Shown: positions 13,339-26,245, counted from the stretch's first letter. The stretch is DNA of 64,000 bases from Rostratula benghalensis (GCA_013399305.1 VXAI01000160.1:1399648-1463647), one strand, 5' to 3'. The notes: generated by a model not told the origin, from the letters alone. A program made the numbers and translations.

Positions 13339-13376
13339 GTCCAGATCTTTCTGGACTTGTACTAAGGAAGTACAAG
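13339..13376 (+). other. Two abutting small inverted repeats
   Basis: gtccaga-tctt-tctggac (13339-13356) is followed at once by cttgtact-aagga-agtacaag (13356-13376), sharing one C. Each could fold into a short hairpin. No transcript evidence is available. Confidence 0.6.
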
Positions 13377-16023
13377 TACTAAGGGAAGGTTACCACCTGG
13401 CCCTTTACTTCAAATTGCAGGACTAGTCAAATGAAGTTATCTTTCTGATCTATCTGAATTAACTTTAATATTTCAAGCTGAAACATCTTCCAACAATACA
13501 AGACATACCCTCTTCATGTAGAGAGCGTGCATACTAATGTCAGGGATATAAAAAGGGCTTTTCATGTTGTTCAAAGACATCTAACACATTGTATAATATA
13601 TTTTAAACTTATCTCAGCTGAATCGGGCTTTTCACCACAAATTAGACTGCAGTCACCTTCATGTAGGTACATACTGAATGTGATACAGTGATAAGCTCAC
13701 TTTGATTGAGAAGTCTGGAAACTATCTTAGCATATAATAATTGATAGTAATATTAACAATAAATCCTCTGAGGAGAGTATTGAGCATTACAAGAAAATTA
13801 AATATTCCCATATGTGTAAAATAAAATGCAATAATTTAAAAACAAATAAGAAATTACTACTGTGAAAGGAAATCTTTAAGTGACAGGCCTTTTCTTTATA
13901 CTTATTATAAGTATATTCTTTATAATTTTATATATATTTCTGAAGTCTTGCTCTTCAGTGTGTGGTCTAAAATAGCCCATTGAAACTGAGGATTGAAACT
14001 GCAATTCTTCTTTTAAGATTGTTGTAAAAAAAACCCCATTAAACTCCATGCAGAATCTGGATATATTAAATAATTGGAAACTCCCGGTAAAGAAAACATG
14101 TGTTACTGATAGAAGCAGAAACATATCTGGATCTGCAAATCTGTTTTAAAACTGTGCATGGGAATATTTATTACCTATTTTTTCTTCAAACTGGACGACC
14201 TGCAAGATCCCATATTTTTAGCCAGCCATATGAGAATAGCAAAGCTGATTGCAGTGGTGTTTAATGTGCATACCATCTTTCAGACCAAAAATATTTTATC
14301 TCAATGTTCTACTGGAAAAGTCTGATGAAATTATCTTCTATCAGTGTTTTCACAATGGCAATACTGCCCAAGAGTATTCAGTGCACCCTGTATCATCCCG
14401 GCTGTACAAAGCACTCACTGTTTACTCTTGCGCAAGTAAAATATTTTTGAATAAAGGTGTCTTTTGGGGGGAAGCACGTGAAATTGATGGGTGGACTAGA
14501 AAGTAAATGCCTTTGAAGCATTTATACTGCAGTGAAATGGAGTTTGGTCTGCAGGTGGTACAAGTAGGGAGGTATCTAGAGCAAGGATGAGACTGATAAC
14601 TGTTTAAAAGCAATGAAGCAGTTCAGTCAGTATTCCTACAAATTAAATTAAAGATCTGGAAACTAGGAGCTTTAAAGAACTTTTAACAGTGAAAAGATGG
14701 AGGCCAAATTCTTATATGATGTTTTATCCGATAAAATTTTAATCTCTTATAAATATTTTCTTCTGTCTTGACAACAAATTTAGCAAGCAGTTCTGAGCTG
14801 CCTTATAAAGCTTCAGCAATCACAGGCAGAACACAGAGTTATAAGTATTGGCTCAGGTCAATAAAGCTCCTTCAGAGCTCTGAGACTTGCATTTTGAGTA
14901 ATCTAGCAATAATCCCAAAGTCAAGGAGCAACAATTAATTAAAAGACGAATTTTTAAAATACTTGATGTATCTTTGCTGTAGAAACGGCAAAAGTTATAC
15001 CAGAGGCTGACTAAGCTCGCCTGAGTCTATAAGCCACTAAAATATAGTCATATGTTAAATCCTTGAGTTTTAATAAAAGTGTTATTAATTATAATGTTAC
15101 TTTAAAAAATATATGCTACTGACTTCCAACTTGTGACTCAACAAAAAGATAAACCTTGAACTTTTAGTACCTGAAACTAATTCATATCACTATCAGTGAT
15201 AGTTCATACCACTAAACAGCGAGAAAACTACCATTACATCAACACTTATCCCTAAAACATTGCTGACTACACTCATCAGACTTTTCTCATCATCACAAAA
15301 ATTGTTTATGACTGAGCATTTATCCTCACAAAATTTTTATTCCTGCTAAACATGAAGCAAATTTTATACGGTCTTGAAATGTCTCTTGAGCAAACAATCT
15401 GGAGCTATTAATAAACAAAATGTGACATGAAAAATCAGGGCATTTCGAGTGCCCTGAAAGACATTTCTTGGCAACTGTCTAATGACTTATTTGTAAAAAT
15501 ATTTATATATTATCTTTTTTGAAACATACCAATAATCCTGAAAGCTTCACACTGTTATCATTGATCATTCATGATCTTTCTGAAAAAACTTTCAGGAAAT
15601 AAACTGGGAAAAAATAAAATTAGCTCAACAAATCTAGTCACCAATATTAACAAAAAGTAGTAAATGGAATATTAACAGTTTTCAAGTAACACACAGAATA
15701 CAGATGTGTTCAGTAAGTGGACAAGTTTTAGAGGTGATGCTGTTTTTACCCTCTTGTGTTGCTTGGTCTTTGTGGAAAGTAAAATAACATACTGAAAATG
15801 GAAATGTGAAACTAACCTGTGAAACATTTGTTACTCTGATCACTTTCCTCTTGCTTTATCTGTTTTTGTCTTTTTAGTAGTATTCTTTGCTTTACACATT
15901 CATCATATCATGCCCATGACCATAAGGATGATCCTGATTGCAATATTGCAAAGGCAACAGTAATGGCTATGTAAAAGTAGGGAAAAACTAAGTTGTTTTT
16001 GCCAATCAGCAAAAGAGAAAATG
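13377..16023. other. Unique AT-rich DNA, no gene seen
   Basis: Contains a near-perfect palindrome atacttat-t-ataagtat (13898-13914), a 15-bp dyad at 15189-15203, and an 8-bp-stem inverted repeat tcagggca/tgccctga (15435-15457). Several hairpins of this size are expected by chance in 64 kb. Confidence 0.5.
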
Positions 16024-16057
16024 AAAAAAAAAAAAAAAAAAAGAGAGAGAGAGAGAA
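16024..16057 (+). repeat. A19 run followed by (GA)n
   Basis: A homopurine microsatellite: nineteen A, then about seven GA units, continuing into aaagaaaaaaat. Confidence 0.85.
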
Positions 16058-16229
16058 AGAAAAAAATAAAAGGCTTTTTGTTTGATTTCCTGATATTAAA
16101 CATTGAAAAATAAAATATTTTAATTTTTACTTAAATTGATGCATGATTTTTACAACTCACTATAAACTTCCAAATTCTCCAGCAATGGGTGTTTGGCAAA
16201 AACTAAATGAAAATTAAAAAATGTAATGT

Positions 16230-16870
16230 TGCTGATTTAGCAAGAAGAGGGAGCAAGATTTCCGCAGTATCCTGCAAAGTGCTGTGGAGAGAAAACTTGT
16301 CAGACACACCGCATCCACACGGTCCTCAGGAACAACCCTGTGAAGTGGTCAGGCTCCCAGATGGCTCATTGAATATGGCCACTGGTACCCAACAGGGGCA
16401 CCCATACCCTCTTCACTAACAAGAGTGACCAGAGAAGGAGGAGGTTTACCTCATCTCTGCTCTTGCTGTCACTGCTATGTCTAGAGCTGGAGGAAGCCCA
16501 CTTGGCCTGGAGGAGGAAGAAAGGGTGCTGCTGCCCCCCTTCATCCCAGCATCTGGGAGTCCTGCTGCAGTCAGCCTAGTCCCTGGGTGACCTTCTCTGG
16601 GACTCTTGAGACATCCTGCCAGGACCACTCAATTGCAGTAGCCGCAAAACTCAGGATTTGTGAAGAGAAGGGAAGACAGCACTGGTGTAGCTACATCTCT
16701 ATGGCGTGTTGCACTGACACCTCTTTCCCATGTGCAGAAAAGCCCTTGAGCAGATGCTGCTGTGTCGCTTACACTTCCATTAAAGGAGCTCACAGAGCTT
16801 GCCTGTTCCTGGCACTTGTCCTGGGTTCTTGGTCCTTCCAGAAATTGCCAAATTAAGATGTAAAGGAATG
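16230..16870. other. GC-richer island of unknown origin
   Basis: About 640 bp is clearly richer in G and C than the flanks, with sharp edges against AT-rich DNA. Overlapping open frames occur on both strands (for example 16207-16419 plus, 16629-16928 minus, 99 codons), which is what raised GC content alone produces. No protein domain, LTR end or CR1 landmark is recognised. It could be an old LTR or retrocopy, or a regulatory island. Confidence 0.45.
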
Positions 16871-18166
16871 AAAGAGTAGCTTTTAACGTCCTTGTCATTT
16901 CAGTGGGTTCCTGCAGGGTTTGTGCCAACTCAGATGCTCAAGTCATATTTGATTAAGCTAAGTACAATCAAGGAGGAATATTTCCAGGCCAACTCTAATA
17001 ATTAAATAACAGAAACAGTACTACCAAATCTGTTGCCCATCATGGTATGCAATCAGAGTGTCTATGCATGTAAAGTAATTAAAACTGTGGTTATCCCAAG
17101 CATAATTCTTTACTATTAAAGGCATTAGATTTTTGCAGCATATCCCCCTGATGTGTAATCCTACTGTTGATTTTTTTTTCTATATTCTGTTAGAAATCAT
17201 ATCAAAATGCTGCAACTCAGAGAAGCGGTAGTCTTAAGATTCCATTTGTGGTAATGTTGGTTGAATATTATGAATCATGTTGATTTCTTTCTGTTTAAAT
17301 ACAAGTTCTTATTTCAGCGTAGATGTCTACATATTAATAAACTCTTAACAATGTTACCTTATAGCATCAGTGCTAGTAGATAACAGATTGCAGATTACGA
17401 ATGCATATTTGGCATAGGCAACAGTGTTCAATGGCATGAGGTATCCTAACAGATTCATCTGGTTTTCAATCACTTTTGACTGCTTGCAAATACGATACCT
17501 CTTTCAGTAGGTGTCAGAGTTTGCAGCTCTCTGCCATGAACTTAGACAAATTTTGTGACAGACTGTTGTCACTCACAGCTGTTTGTGTCTTAAAAGCTGC
17601 TAGTAAACAATTGTCAAGGAACCAACCTCGCGTACGCCTAAGGAAAGTGTGTTCTGAGTGAGCCGCCATTTGGAAGTCTTTATGTTCTAGCCCAGATTCA
17701 CTCCACAGCTTGTGTTACACTAAACTTAACTTACTTCAAAGTTAATCCTATGTGATCCTTAACATATTTACAGTTGGGCCAATTTATTTTGGATATGTGA
17801 TCTGTTTAATTCTATTGTTTTGGGGGTTTTTTATATACATAATTGTCATACTTAACATTTATGGAGGGATATATGTGCGCGTACATGTTTGTAGAGGTGT
17901 ACATATATATTTTGCTATTGCAGGTCGGATTAGTGGGCAGTTAGTAAATAAACTGCAAGTAAACAGCAAGAAAAACTGTAACATTTTCAGAATTAAAATG
18001 CACAAGTAATTGCCATGTTTTATATGAAGCAACATCCTTAACACATTGCATCTCGATACAGGTTGCTGTCTGTAAAGTGAGCACAAGGGTAAGAAATCTA
18101 GGATTAGTGTTGTAAAAACCACAGCTGTCATTTCAAATTATATCAGATAACAGGAGATCAGTGTTT
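16871..18166. other. Unique DNA, no gene seen
   Basis: No gene or interspersed repeat is recognised in this stretch. Confidence 0.5.
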
Positions 18167-18181
18167 GGTGGTGGTGGTGGT
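18167..18181 (+). repeat. (GGT)5 microsatellite
   Basis: Five perfect GGT units. Confidence 0.85.
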
Positions 18182-19233
18182 GAAGAAGGGCTGCTCTTTT
18201 CATCAGTGTTTACCTACTATCTCCTATACATTAGAGATTTTAAATACAACTTGTACTTATAAATCAAATATTCACTTTGTCTAGACTGCTGCTGATCAGC
18301 TACCGTAGAATTTTTAGGTTTCTGCCTAGAGAAGCTCATGTTAAGATCATCTGGAGCATCTCTAACAGAGCTGTGGGCTACTGGTAAACCTTTACTAATT
18401 GCATCACTTTATAGTATTTACTGGGTAGAAATCATACCTATAATCATGCATAGCTAGTGAAAAGTCATGGGGATAGATACAGCTGTACCATCACACAATT
18501 TTCTTGAACTTTTTTTTTGCCTCATACCGTGCCTTGATCCTAACGTAAGACTGTAAAGCTTGCAGTGAAACAGTGCAATCCATGCATGGTAGAAGCTTCA
18601 TTAAATATAAATATAAAACTGTATGAAAATCTCGTGTCTCTCAGCTGAACAAGTAACCATATTTTTACCTAGGATGGTTACCTTTTACTATTATGCATTT
18701 AAGTACAAGAACTCCATGCTATTGAATGAAATTGAATCTTGATTTTTCCTTCATTATTACCAGTCTGTCACCATGTAATTCAAAAGAAAAAGAAGTAACA
18801 TTTGTCGTGCTCAAAGCTGAGTGAAGCTCATCTTAGCATTGATATGTGTTGTATTTCATTTTAATTTCCCAAGGTTCATGCCAAGAAGCTGTGCAATCCA
18901 AAAATGTCAGTTCATGGTTATGCTTAATTCAATAAACTTCTCAGCATAATATCATGTCACTAACATTCACCACTCACATTGAATGATAAATTGGTAAAAA
19001 CAACCAAAAAGATACACCAAAAATCTTCAGTTTTATTCCATTTGACTGAAGTTTTACAATGGCCATTTCTTCTTCTTCTCTTCTTTCTCTCCCCCACCCT
19101 GTCTCTTCCCAGATCAGTCTGTTTATAATCTTCTCACAGGATTCTGGTTCAACTGCAGAGTCTCTTGAGAACAGACTGACCTTGGACATACTCTAAATAA
19201 TTTTGTGCAAATAACAAACTGGTCTACTAGCAC
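18182..19233. other. Unique DNA, no gene seen
   Basis: No gene or interspersed repeat is recognised in this stretch. Confidence 0.5.
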
Positions 19234-19301
19234 TGAATACACAGCTTACACACTCTTATATTAAAGAGTATTGTACTCTGAATACACACTCTTATATTAA
19301 A
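19234..19301 (+). repeat. Imperfect tandem duplication
   Basis: The 18-mer acacactcttatattaaa occurs at 19248-19265 and again at 19284-19301, each preceded by tgaataca. The first copy carries about 9 extra bases between the two motifs. Confidence 0.8.
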
Positions 19302-20172
19302 ATAAAATTATTCAGCTAATAATGCCTTAGTTCACAATCAACAATATTAAGGAATTTTGTCACTTTGAGTTCAGTATTTCATCATATTATGATGGGAACA
19401 TCTGAAATTTCTGAATTTCTGCAATTATAAACTCAACCTTAAGTGTAGCATTAATGTCATTATTTGCATGAAATAATTTTATGTAAAAAGGGAAAAAAAT
19501 CAAAGCAAGATAGAGGCTATTTATTTCTCACTGATTTCTCTTCTTATATATAGCCCTTTCCACACTCTAAATGGGTTCTCCTTTCTTCTTTATAGAGTAA
19601 CTCTGTGCTTCTGATCCTCCTGTGGATAGTGTTGAGATGTGAACCTGAGATATTTAGTAGCCCTGATACAGGAAAATATTTCAGTACAAGCATTAATTAA
19701 GTCTATTCTGAAGGCAATTCTTGTTTATCCACAGACTGTGGGAGTCAACTGAACAAGATATAAAGCCACTTTTGATATTTAAGTGAGAAAATACACCAAA
19801 CCAGCCAACAAACCTGAAGAAAAATTAACAACAAACTCCAAGATCTCTTCTACAAAGTAGCTGCTAAAGAGAATGGGGAAAAAAAGAATTCACAATGCTT
19901 AATCACAGGCACTTATTTCAAGAGTAGCAGATTCCCTCAACATAAACAGAGCGAAACAGGTTCCTCCAGTAATTCAGAACTTCTGCTTAGGCACTGACCT
20001 TAAGCACTTAAACAGTCAAGCTATGTGCCTAAAATTAGACAGTGTGAAACCCCTGAAGTCTATTGATAGCCATAATGACATGACTCATAAATCTACTTAT
20101 GTCAGTGCAGCACTCAGTACCACCAAGTCCCAGCTGGGACCTTTAGGTTCTAGCATGTTATGTATGGATCAT

Positions 20173-20194
20173 AAAAAAAAAAAAAAAAAAAAAA
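20173..20194 (+). repeat. A22 homopolymer
   Basis: Twenty-two consecutive A, with no AATAAA signal just upstream. Confidence 0.9.
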
Positions 20195-21057
20195 GTACAG
20201 GATACTGGTCACCTAAATTTAATTATTTAAAAGATTAGGATTTCAAATTACTTCTGTCTGATATATCTGTTCAAGAATTCAGACTGTTCCTTAGAAGTGT
20301 CTAATTCTCTATTGCCTGTAAATGGAGACTAGATTAACTCAAACTAGATACCAAACCTTCAGGTGATTGTAGTTAAGTGAGTTGACTGCTACCCAGCATG
20401 ATTAGAACTACCGTTTTGTTACAACAAATGCCAGAAGAACTTACAGACTGTCCCTGCTGCATATTAAAGTAATGTCAAAAGTCACTAACTAAAAATAGCC
20501 TTTGTTTCCAGAGACTGCTGAACAATGATCATATGAATGCTACAATAATAAGGTAGTCAGTTTGAGTAGATAATAGGTATTGCCATAATTTTCTACAAGT
20601 CAGAGTTGTACCATATAACATCCACTTTGCATATGTTTAAATGACACCCAAACCAGTTTCTCTCAGCTTATTAAGAGCAGAGAGACATATGCACTGAACC
20701 TCCAAAGGTAAGATGTAGGTCCTGTAGCACCATTTCTTTCCATTTCAGGAAAGCTACTTACAGTAACTGACAAATAAAGGATCCTTCTTTCAATAACTGG
20801 AAAGTAGGAAAGGAAATGTTTAAAGGATTAATGGAGAGAGAGACCTTCTGACGTCCTTCCTGTATAGGCTGAGTTACAGGAATGTCCTTCTTTAGAGAAG
20901 ATGTAGGCAAAGAGCCCATCTTAAATAAAACAGAGTAGAAAAGAAAGAGGAAAACAATTTTTAAGTGCCTTTCCTCCACTTTGTAACTATTCAGAAGGTA
21001 GGTGGCATGCCTGAATGATGACCCAACTCATTTCTTCTGAAAAACAAAACAGAAAAC

Positions 21058-21073
21058 CACACACACACACACA
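21058..21073 (+). repeat. (CA)8 microsatellite
   Basis: Eight CA units followed by A-rich and C-rich runs. Confidence 0.85.
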
Positions 21074-22824
21074 AAAAAAACCCCCAAACTTAAAAAAAAC
21101 TAGCAGGAAGCTGCAAGTTTATGAAAGCAGTAGTTCAGCAAGTAAAATTATTACAAATCCTGTTGCCTGAATGATAGAAAGGAAGCACAATAAAGGATGC
21201 ATGCTGAACACAGATCTAAAGGTTCACTCTTACCTGGAATTTGGAATAGCTCTCCAATGGTCTGTGTTTGGACACAGTTTTTTTATGTTAGAGGAAGTCA
21301 CCGAGAAACACACACACGCATGAACATACATATAAATGCTCAACAAAATCTAGATGCTGATGCCCTATGAAAGCTTTTAAGGCACTGTGTGCCTCTAAGA
21401 GCTATTTAAAAAACACTATAGTTTGACCAGCCTGAGAGCTATGTGGAAAATTCAGAAAAAAACAGTAAATTGGTATCTTGTTGTTATATGATAGAAATCA
21501 AGTGGTCAGCTTTTTAGCTTGATCTACAGGTGCTACAATGTGTTACTGCTGTTGTAATCTGTCTGTATTTAAACTGCCTTCTGTGGATGTCCTAACAATG
21601 ACACTGACAGTGAATCAGTTCTTTGTCACTTTTTTGAGTATTTATTTTTGTTTCATGGAAAGTACCATGCGGAATTTAGTAATCTGTTGCTTTAGAGCTG
21701 GAACAGGTAAAAGAGCCTTGGCATATCACTGGTGCTTACTGTATGACCACACCGCAAGCACTGCAGCATGCTGTCAACATATGAAAGCTAGCTGAAAAAT
21801 TAGCTAATTTGGATGCCACAGACCTTCTAGCTGGAACAACAGGGAGCTCAGCAAGTACTTCCTGAGCGAATATTCACCCACCTACTCAGGCAGGCAGAGC
21901 TCTATGCCATGCTGAGCTGCTAAACTGCACTTGATAGTGAAATCAGGTAGTCTGGTTGTGCCCCTGCTCTGTTGTGGTCACAGCAGTGATGGCCACGTAG
22001 ACACAGATTTGGCTCGTTGACTGTGGAGTTCTTAAAGAGTCACAGGTTATTTTTTCCACAGCAGGCAGCTTGTGTGATTCAATCCACAGAGAGCTGTCAC
22101 CGAGGAAGAAGGTGCTATTTTAATGTCATCAGGATGGAACAGGACTTCATACCAATTTCCAGCTCCGATTCCCTGCACAGACATTAGGGATGTCAGCCTA
22201 CATTTCTGCTGCGATTTTTCAAGAAAAGCTTTTGTTTTAAAATCAAAATATCCTGTGTCATTTTTTTTGGGGGGGGAAAGAAACTCTCCTTGAGACTATA
22301 TAAGATCCAAAGATCCTTGAGGATCAGTATACTTATAATACATGGATCATTTACACTCTAGACCATATCGTCTCTTTCAGAGTCATCATACTCTAATATC
22401 AAGGCCTTCTGTTCATGCACTGCACAGAGCTATTATAGACTATTGTGTCAGGCTTGCCTGGAAGAGTGGGGAGCACTTGAATGCATGGATTATTGACGCA
22501 ATAGACTGTAATGGTATGTCAATTGTCAAGGCCTATGTGGGGATACTTTCCTGTGCGGATCATTAACAAAGAAGCTGACACTCTATCATGTCAGTGCAGC
22601 TGCCAAGTGCACACACCAACTCTGCATATTAACACCCCTTATGAAATTCTGAATAAGGAGAGTGTGTGCCCACTCCTGGCACTTGAAATTCACTCCATTT
22701 ATGTATATTTAATAATTACATACGTGCTCATGCTACAAAAAGCTGGAGCAGCACAAGAAAAAGTGGAACCCCTTTAAAAAAATTAAGGAAGCAAGGCTAT
22801 ATAGTAAGGAGCAGTACATTGCTT

Positions 22825-22995
22825 TACTGTAGCATTTCTCAACAGTGATCTCAGAATGCTTTACAAAGTAGCTTGTGTTATCCCCAGGTGACTTGTGGTA
22901 TCTCTGTTTCATAGACAGAGAAGTGAATAAAAAAAAATTAGTTACATAGGACACGGGGACTGTAACCAACACTTCTGAGACTCAGCCTAAGAGCC
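22825..22995. repeat. Ancient amniote retroposon relic (MIR/L2/L3 type)
   Basis: The order of words matches the tail of old amniote-wide retroposons: gtgatctcagaatgctttac, ttatccccagg, tctgtttcatagacagagaa, then ggactgtaaccaacacttct and actcagcctaagagccctac. The typical consensus reads gatctcaaagcgctttacaa, ttatccccattttacag, cagagaagtgaag and aacccaggtctcctgactcc. Divergence is high, as expected for an insertion predating birds. The exact family and orientation were not resolved. Confidence 0.6.
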
Positions 22996-24194
22996 CTACA
23001 TAAAAAATAGACTGTTGTGAGAACTTTAGAAATGCTTGAACCAGGCCACATCTCTCTCTTTTCCTCTTGTGTACTTCTGAGCAAAGAGTTCTGGTTTTCT
23101 TCCCAGATCTTTTTTCACATCCCCTTATAGTCATTTCCCCTTTCCTCTTTCTTATTAATAAACCTAAATCAGAAAATCTTTTCTTACATCCAACAGATGA
23201 CACTAGAATGATAATTCTCTTTGGAATGACCCTTTATGACTATAGAAATTAAAAAATGACAGTTCTCATTGCAACATTTCTGTTCTAATTCGTCTAGAAC
23301 TTGATACAGTTATTTATCATCACTGGTAGATGAGAGTACATTTTACACTTGCACAATATAGTAATTGCAGGTAGTGGATTTTCTGCTTATGGAGATGCAT
23401 TGTTTTACTGAAGACAGTTTTCTGCAGGCTGGAGCACTGGTTGGTTTGTAGGGAGTATCAAAAATAACCTGTCTTAAAGCTGTATTGTAATGGCATCATC
23501 TGTTTTAAGACATTACCTGGACAATCTCCATCTACCCTTGAGTACCAGAAATTATTTGAGTCAATGGCCATGATGCTAATGGAAAATTTCACACTGATAT
23601 CTTTAATGCCAAACCCAGAGGCTGAGACCAGCAAAAAACTTTCTATTGTTCTTTAATGGACATGGAGTCCTGGTTTTGGAAAGATATTTATACAATTGCC
23701 AGAAGATGAGGCAGAGAAGGAACTTATTGTACCCTCTACAATTAGTAACACTCTCAAAGGTATTTACTTAAGTGATTTTTACAAAGATTACAATAAATGA
23801 AATTTTCGTATGCAGCCAATAAATCTTTCAATAAAACAGCTTGTTAAATTTTCAGTGTTTGGTTGTTGATGTTGGCATTGGTGGGTTGGGGTTTTTTTGG
23901 GGTGTTGAGCATGATGTCAAAGGGAATGGAAAATACTCCGTTGTTCCTAAATCTTTTTTTCTGAGAGCCCCGCCTAAGTGGATACTTTTTTTCTGAAAGA
24001 GTTCAAATTCAAATAACTTGTTCAAATTTACAGGAGCGAAACTGACTTACTCATTGAACAAAAGCTAGCACAAACTGCTAGGCAAAGCAATGTGAATTAA
24101 GAATATGAAGAATCACAGCAACAAGCACTTCCCAGTAATCTATTTGGTTTAAAAAGAAGGAAAAATCTATAAAATGTAAGAACTAAATAGAATA
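22996..24194. other. Unique DNA with a G/T-rich patch, no gene seen
   Basis: Bases 23857-23907 are G/T-rich (ggtgggttggggtttttttg) with three or four G-runs. Nothing else is recognised. Confidence 0.5.
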
Positions 24195-24560
24195 AAGATA
24201 TCTGATTAATGTTTATAAATATCTTATAAATGCTTATAAACACCTAAGGGGCAGGTGTCAAAAGGATGATGTTAGGCTCTCCTTAGTGGTGCCTTGTGAC
24301 AAGACAAGGGGCAACAGATAAAAGCTGGGACACAGGAAATTCCTTCTCAACATGAGGAAAAACTTCTTTACTTGGAAGAAGACTGATCTCTGGAACAGGC
24401 TGCCCAGAGATATGGTGGAGACTTCTCTGCAGATATTCAAAACCTGTCTGGATGCATTCCTGTCCAGCCTGCTCGGGGCAAACCTGCTTTGGCAGGAGGG
24501 TTGGACTAGAGGGTCTCCAATCATCCCTTCTAATCCCTATAATTCTGTGATTCTGTAATT
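24195..24560 (+). mobile_element. CR1 LINE, 5'-truncated 3' end
   Basis: Sense-orientation CR1 fragment. It begins in the ORF2 tail (the aatgtttataaatatct region that encodes the usual YKYL-type motif). It continues through ggcaggtgtcaaaaggatg, acatgaggaaaaacttcttt, ctctggaacaggctgcccag, gatattcaaaacctgtctgg and gagggttggactagaggg. It ends in the octamer-like tail attctgtgattctgtaatt. The 68-codon frame at 24352-24558 is the decayed ORF2 C-terminus running into the 3' tail, not a gene. A 20-bp stretch near its start is duplicated. Confidence 0.92.
24208..24248 (+). repeat. In-frame 21-bp duplication within CR1
   Basis: aatgtttataaatatcttat (24208-24227) is followed by a diverged copy, aatgcttataaacacctaag (24229-24248). 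The 21-bp offset equals seven codons of the CR1 ORF2 frame. Confidence 0.65.
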
Positions 24561-25830
24561 GTTGCTGAAATTTATTTGCTCAAATATGGTGGGACTTTCA
24601 AGCAATTACAACAATGGATAGTATAAAAGAAAAATAAGTTTGAATGAAAAAAGATAAGACCAGAATGTTCAAAGACCATCGCTCTAAGTAGCCACAAATT
24701 CAGCTACTTATATGAAGCTTCTTAGACTGGGTCTCAAAATTTGGGTTGTGAGTCTCATAAGGAAAAAATTCTCATGAGACTCTTTTCCTATTTATCATTT
24801 TAGCTATTCTAAGAAATACACCAGGGAAAACTTTATTCGTGTATCGGTTTTTCCTTTACCCAACCAAGACACTAAGAAAGAAGGAAAGATAGATTCAGAA
24901 TTAGCCACTGGAAGCTAACTGTTTTTTGCTTCCATATTTTCCTCAGAGACTTTTTTTTATCCTGGTAAAATAGTGCTATCTTACTAGAACACTGTCTTTC
25001 TCTGTATATAGACATTTTCATTAGAAACATGCGTATTTTCTATTTTGTAAAACAAGTACCCAATGAAAGTTGGTAGCAGTGGGAAATATTTCTTTAAATA
25101 TTTCTGTTATGAAAACAGAGCTGACTGATCACTTAATGTTTGTAATACTTCCTTCCAGATGCAGCACACATTCCCATATGCAGAAAAACTCATGTATTCC
25201 TAGGAATGCTTTGGTTAATGGTTTTGTAACTGGAATTGGTTTTATGAAAGATATCAAGTGAAGAAACAAAGCAGCATCTCCATGAAAGATTTGCTGGGAA
25301 TATGTCACAAACTATTGGAAGTTTTTATGGCACCAACCACATGAGAAAACTCTTCAGAAAGAGGAATTCTTTCAGTGATAGAAAAAAAGTTGCATCATGT
25401 AACCAACCAATTCAATATTCTTTTACTAGTATCTTCTGTTTGTACCTGTTCATCATTCCCAGTGTTTAAGAAATTAATTTGTAGGCAGACCATCCTTCCC
25501 TGACTCTTCACAAAGTCCTCAAATGTGAGGGTGGATCACAATTATGACTGCTATGGCTGCCAGGATTTGTGAAGCTAACTTCACACATGAGACTGATTTG
25601 CTGAAGGATGTACTCCTCTCTTTTTAAATAATAAGTTCTTATTGCCAATATCAATACAAAACAGGAGTGAGAAAATTGAGACTTGGATGTGGTCAAGGTT
25701 AGGCAAGCTGGACAATGTAAATAACAAGCAAATGGTAACATTTGTTGCATCTAAATGAAAGTTACTCAATTTGATACAGATTCATTTAAACTTATGAAAC
25801 AGCAAGATGTTTTTTTATCTTAACTTGTTT
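24561..25830. other. Unique DNA with one hairpin, no gene seen
   Basis: A perfect 9-bp stem gagtctcat / atgagactc with a 15-base loop lies at 24750-24782. No gene is recognised. Confidence 0.5.
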
Positions 25831-26245
25831 ACAGAATCACAGGTCACAAAATTGTTGAGGTTGAACAGGACCTCTTGAGATCCTTTAGTCCACCTTCCCT
25901 GCTCAGACAAGGATTAAGCAAAGCAATTTGTTCAGCCTGTGTCCAGTTGGGTTTTAGTTACCTTCAATGGCAGAGACTTCACAACCTCTCTGGGCAACCT
26001 GTCCTACTGCTCAGCTAGCCACAAAATTAGAAACTTTTTCTTATGGAATTTCCACACCTTTCAGTTTATGTCTACTGCCTTTTGCATTGTCACTGAGTGC
26101 AACTGAGAAAAGCCTGACTCTATTGTCTTTTCTTCCCCCATCAGATATTTATACACATCAATAAGATCCCCTTGACCCCTCCCTTCTCTTCTGCAGACTG
26201 AACAGTCACAGCTCCCTCCGAATTTCCTTATATGAACGATTTGGA
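25831..26245 (-). mobile_element. CR1 LINE, antisense 3' fragment
   Basis: Reverse-complement CR1. It begins at the element's 3' terminus (acagaatcacagg) and proceeds through ttgaggttgaacaggacctc, gatcctttagtccacc, acaacctctctgggcaacct, tttatacacatcaataagat and gactgaacagtcacagctcc. These are the standard landmarks of a CR1 read backwards. The ORF2 remnant is interrupted. The far end (towards 26245) is the truncation point and is approximate. Confidence 0.9.

Larger units (their letters stand above)
19302..22829. other. Unique DNA with two simple repeats, no gene seen
   Basis: Holds an A22 run at 20173-20194 and (CA)8 at 21058-21073 followed by A8 and C5. Bases 21800-22200 are less AT-rich than average but match nothing I know. 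Confidence 0.5.

Noticed and set aside
15189..15203. actatcagtgatagt, containing the 13-bp core of the bacterial tet operator
   Set aside because: A 15-bp dyad in vertebrate DNA is easily chance; no vector or bacterial sequence surrounds it.
24258..24558. Open frames on both strands
   Set aside because: They are decayed CR1 ORF2 C-terminus and 3' tail, or its complement.
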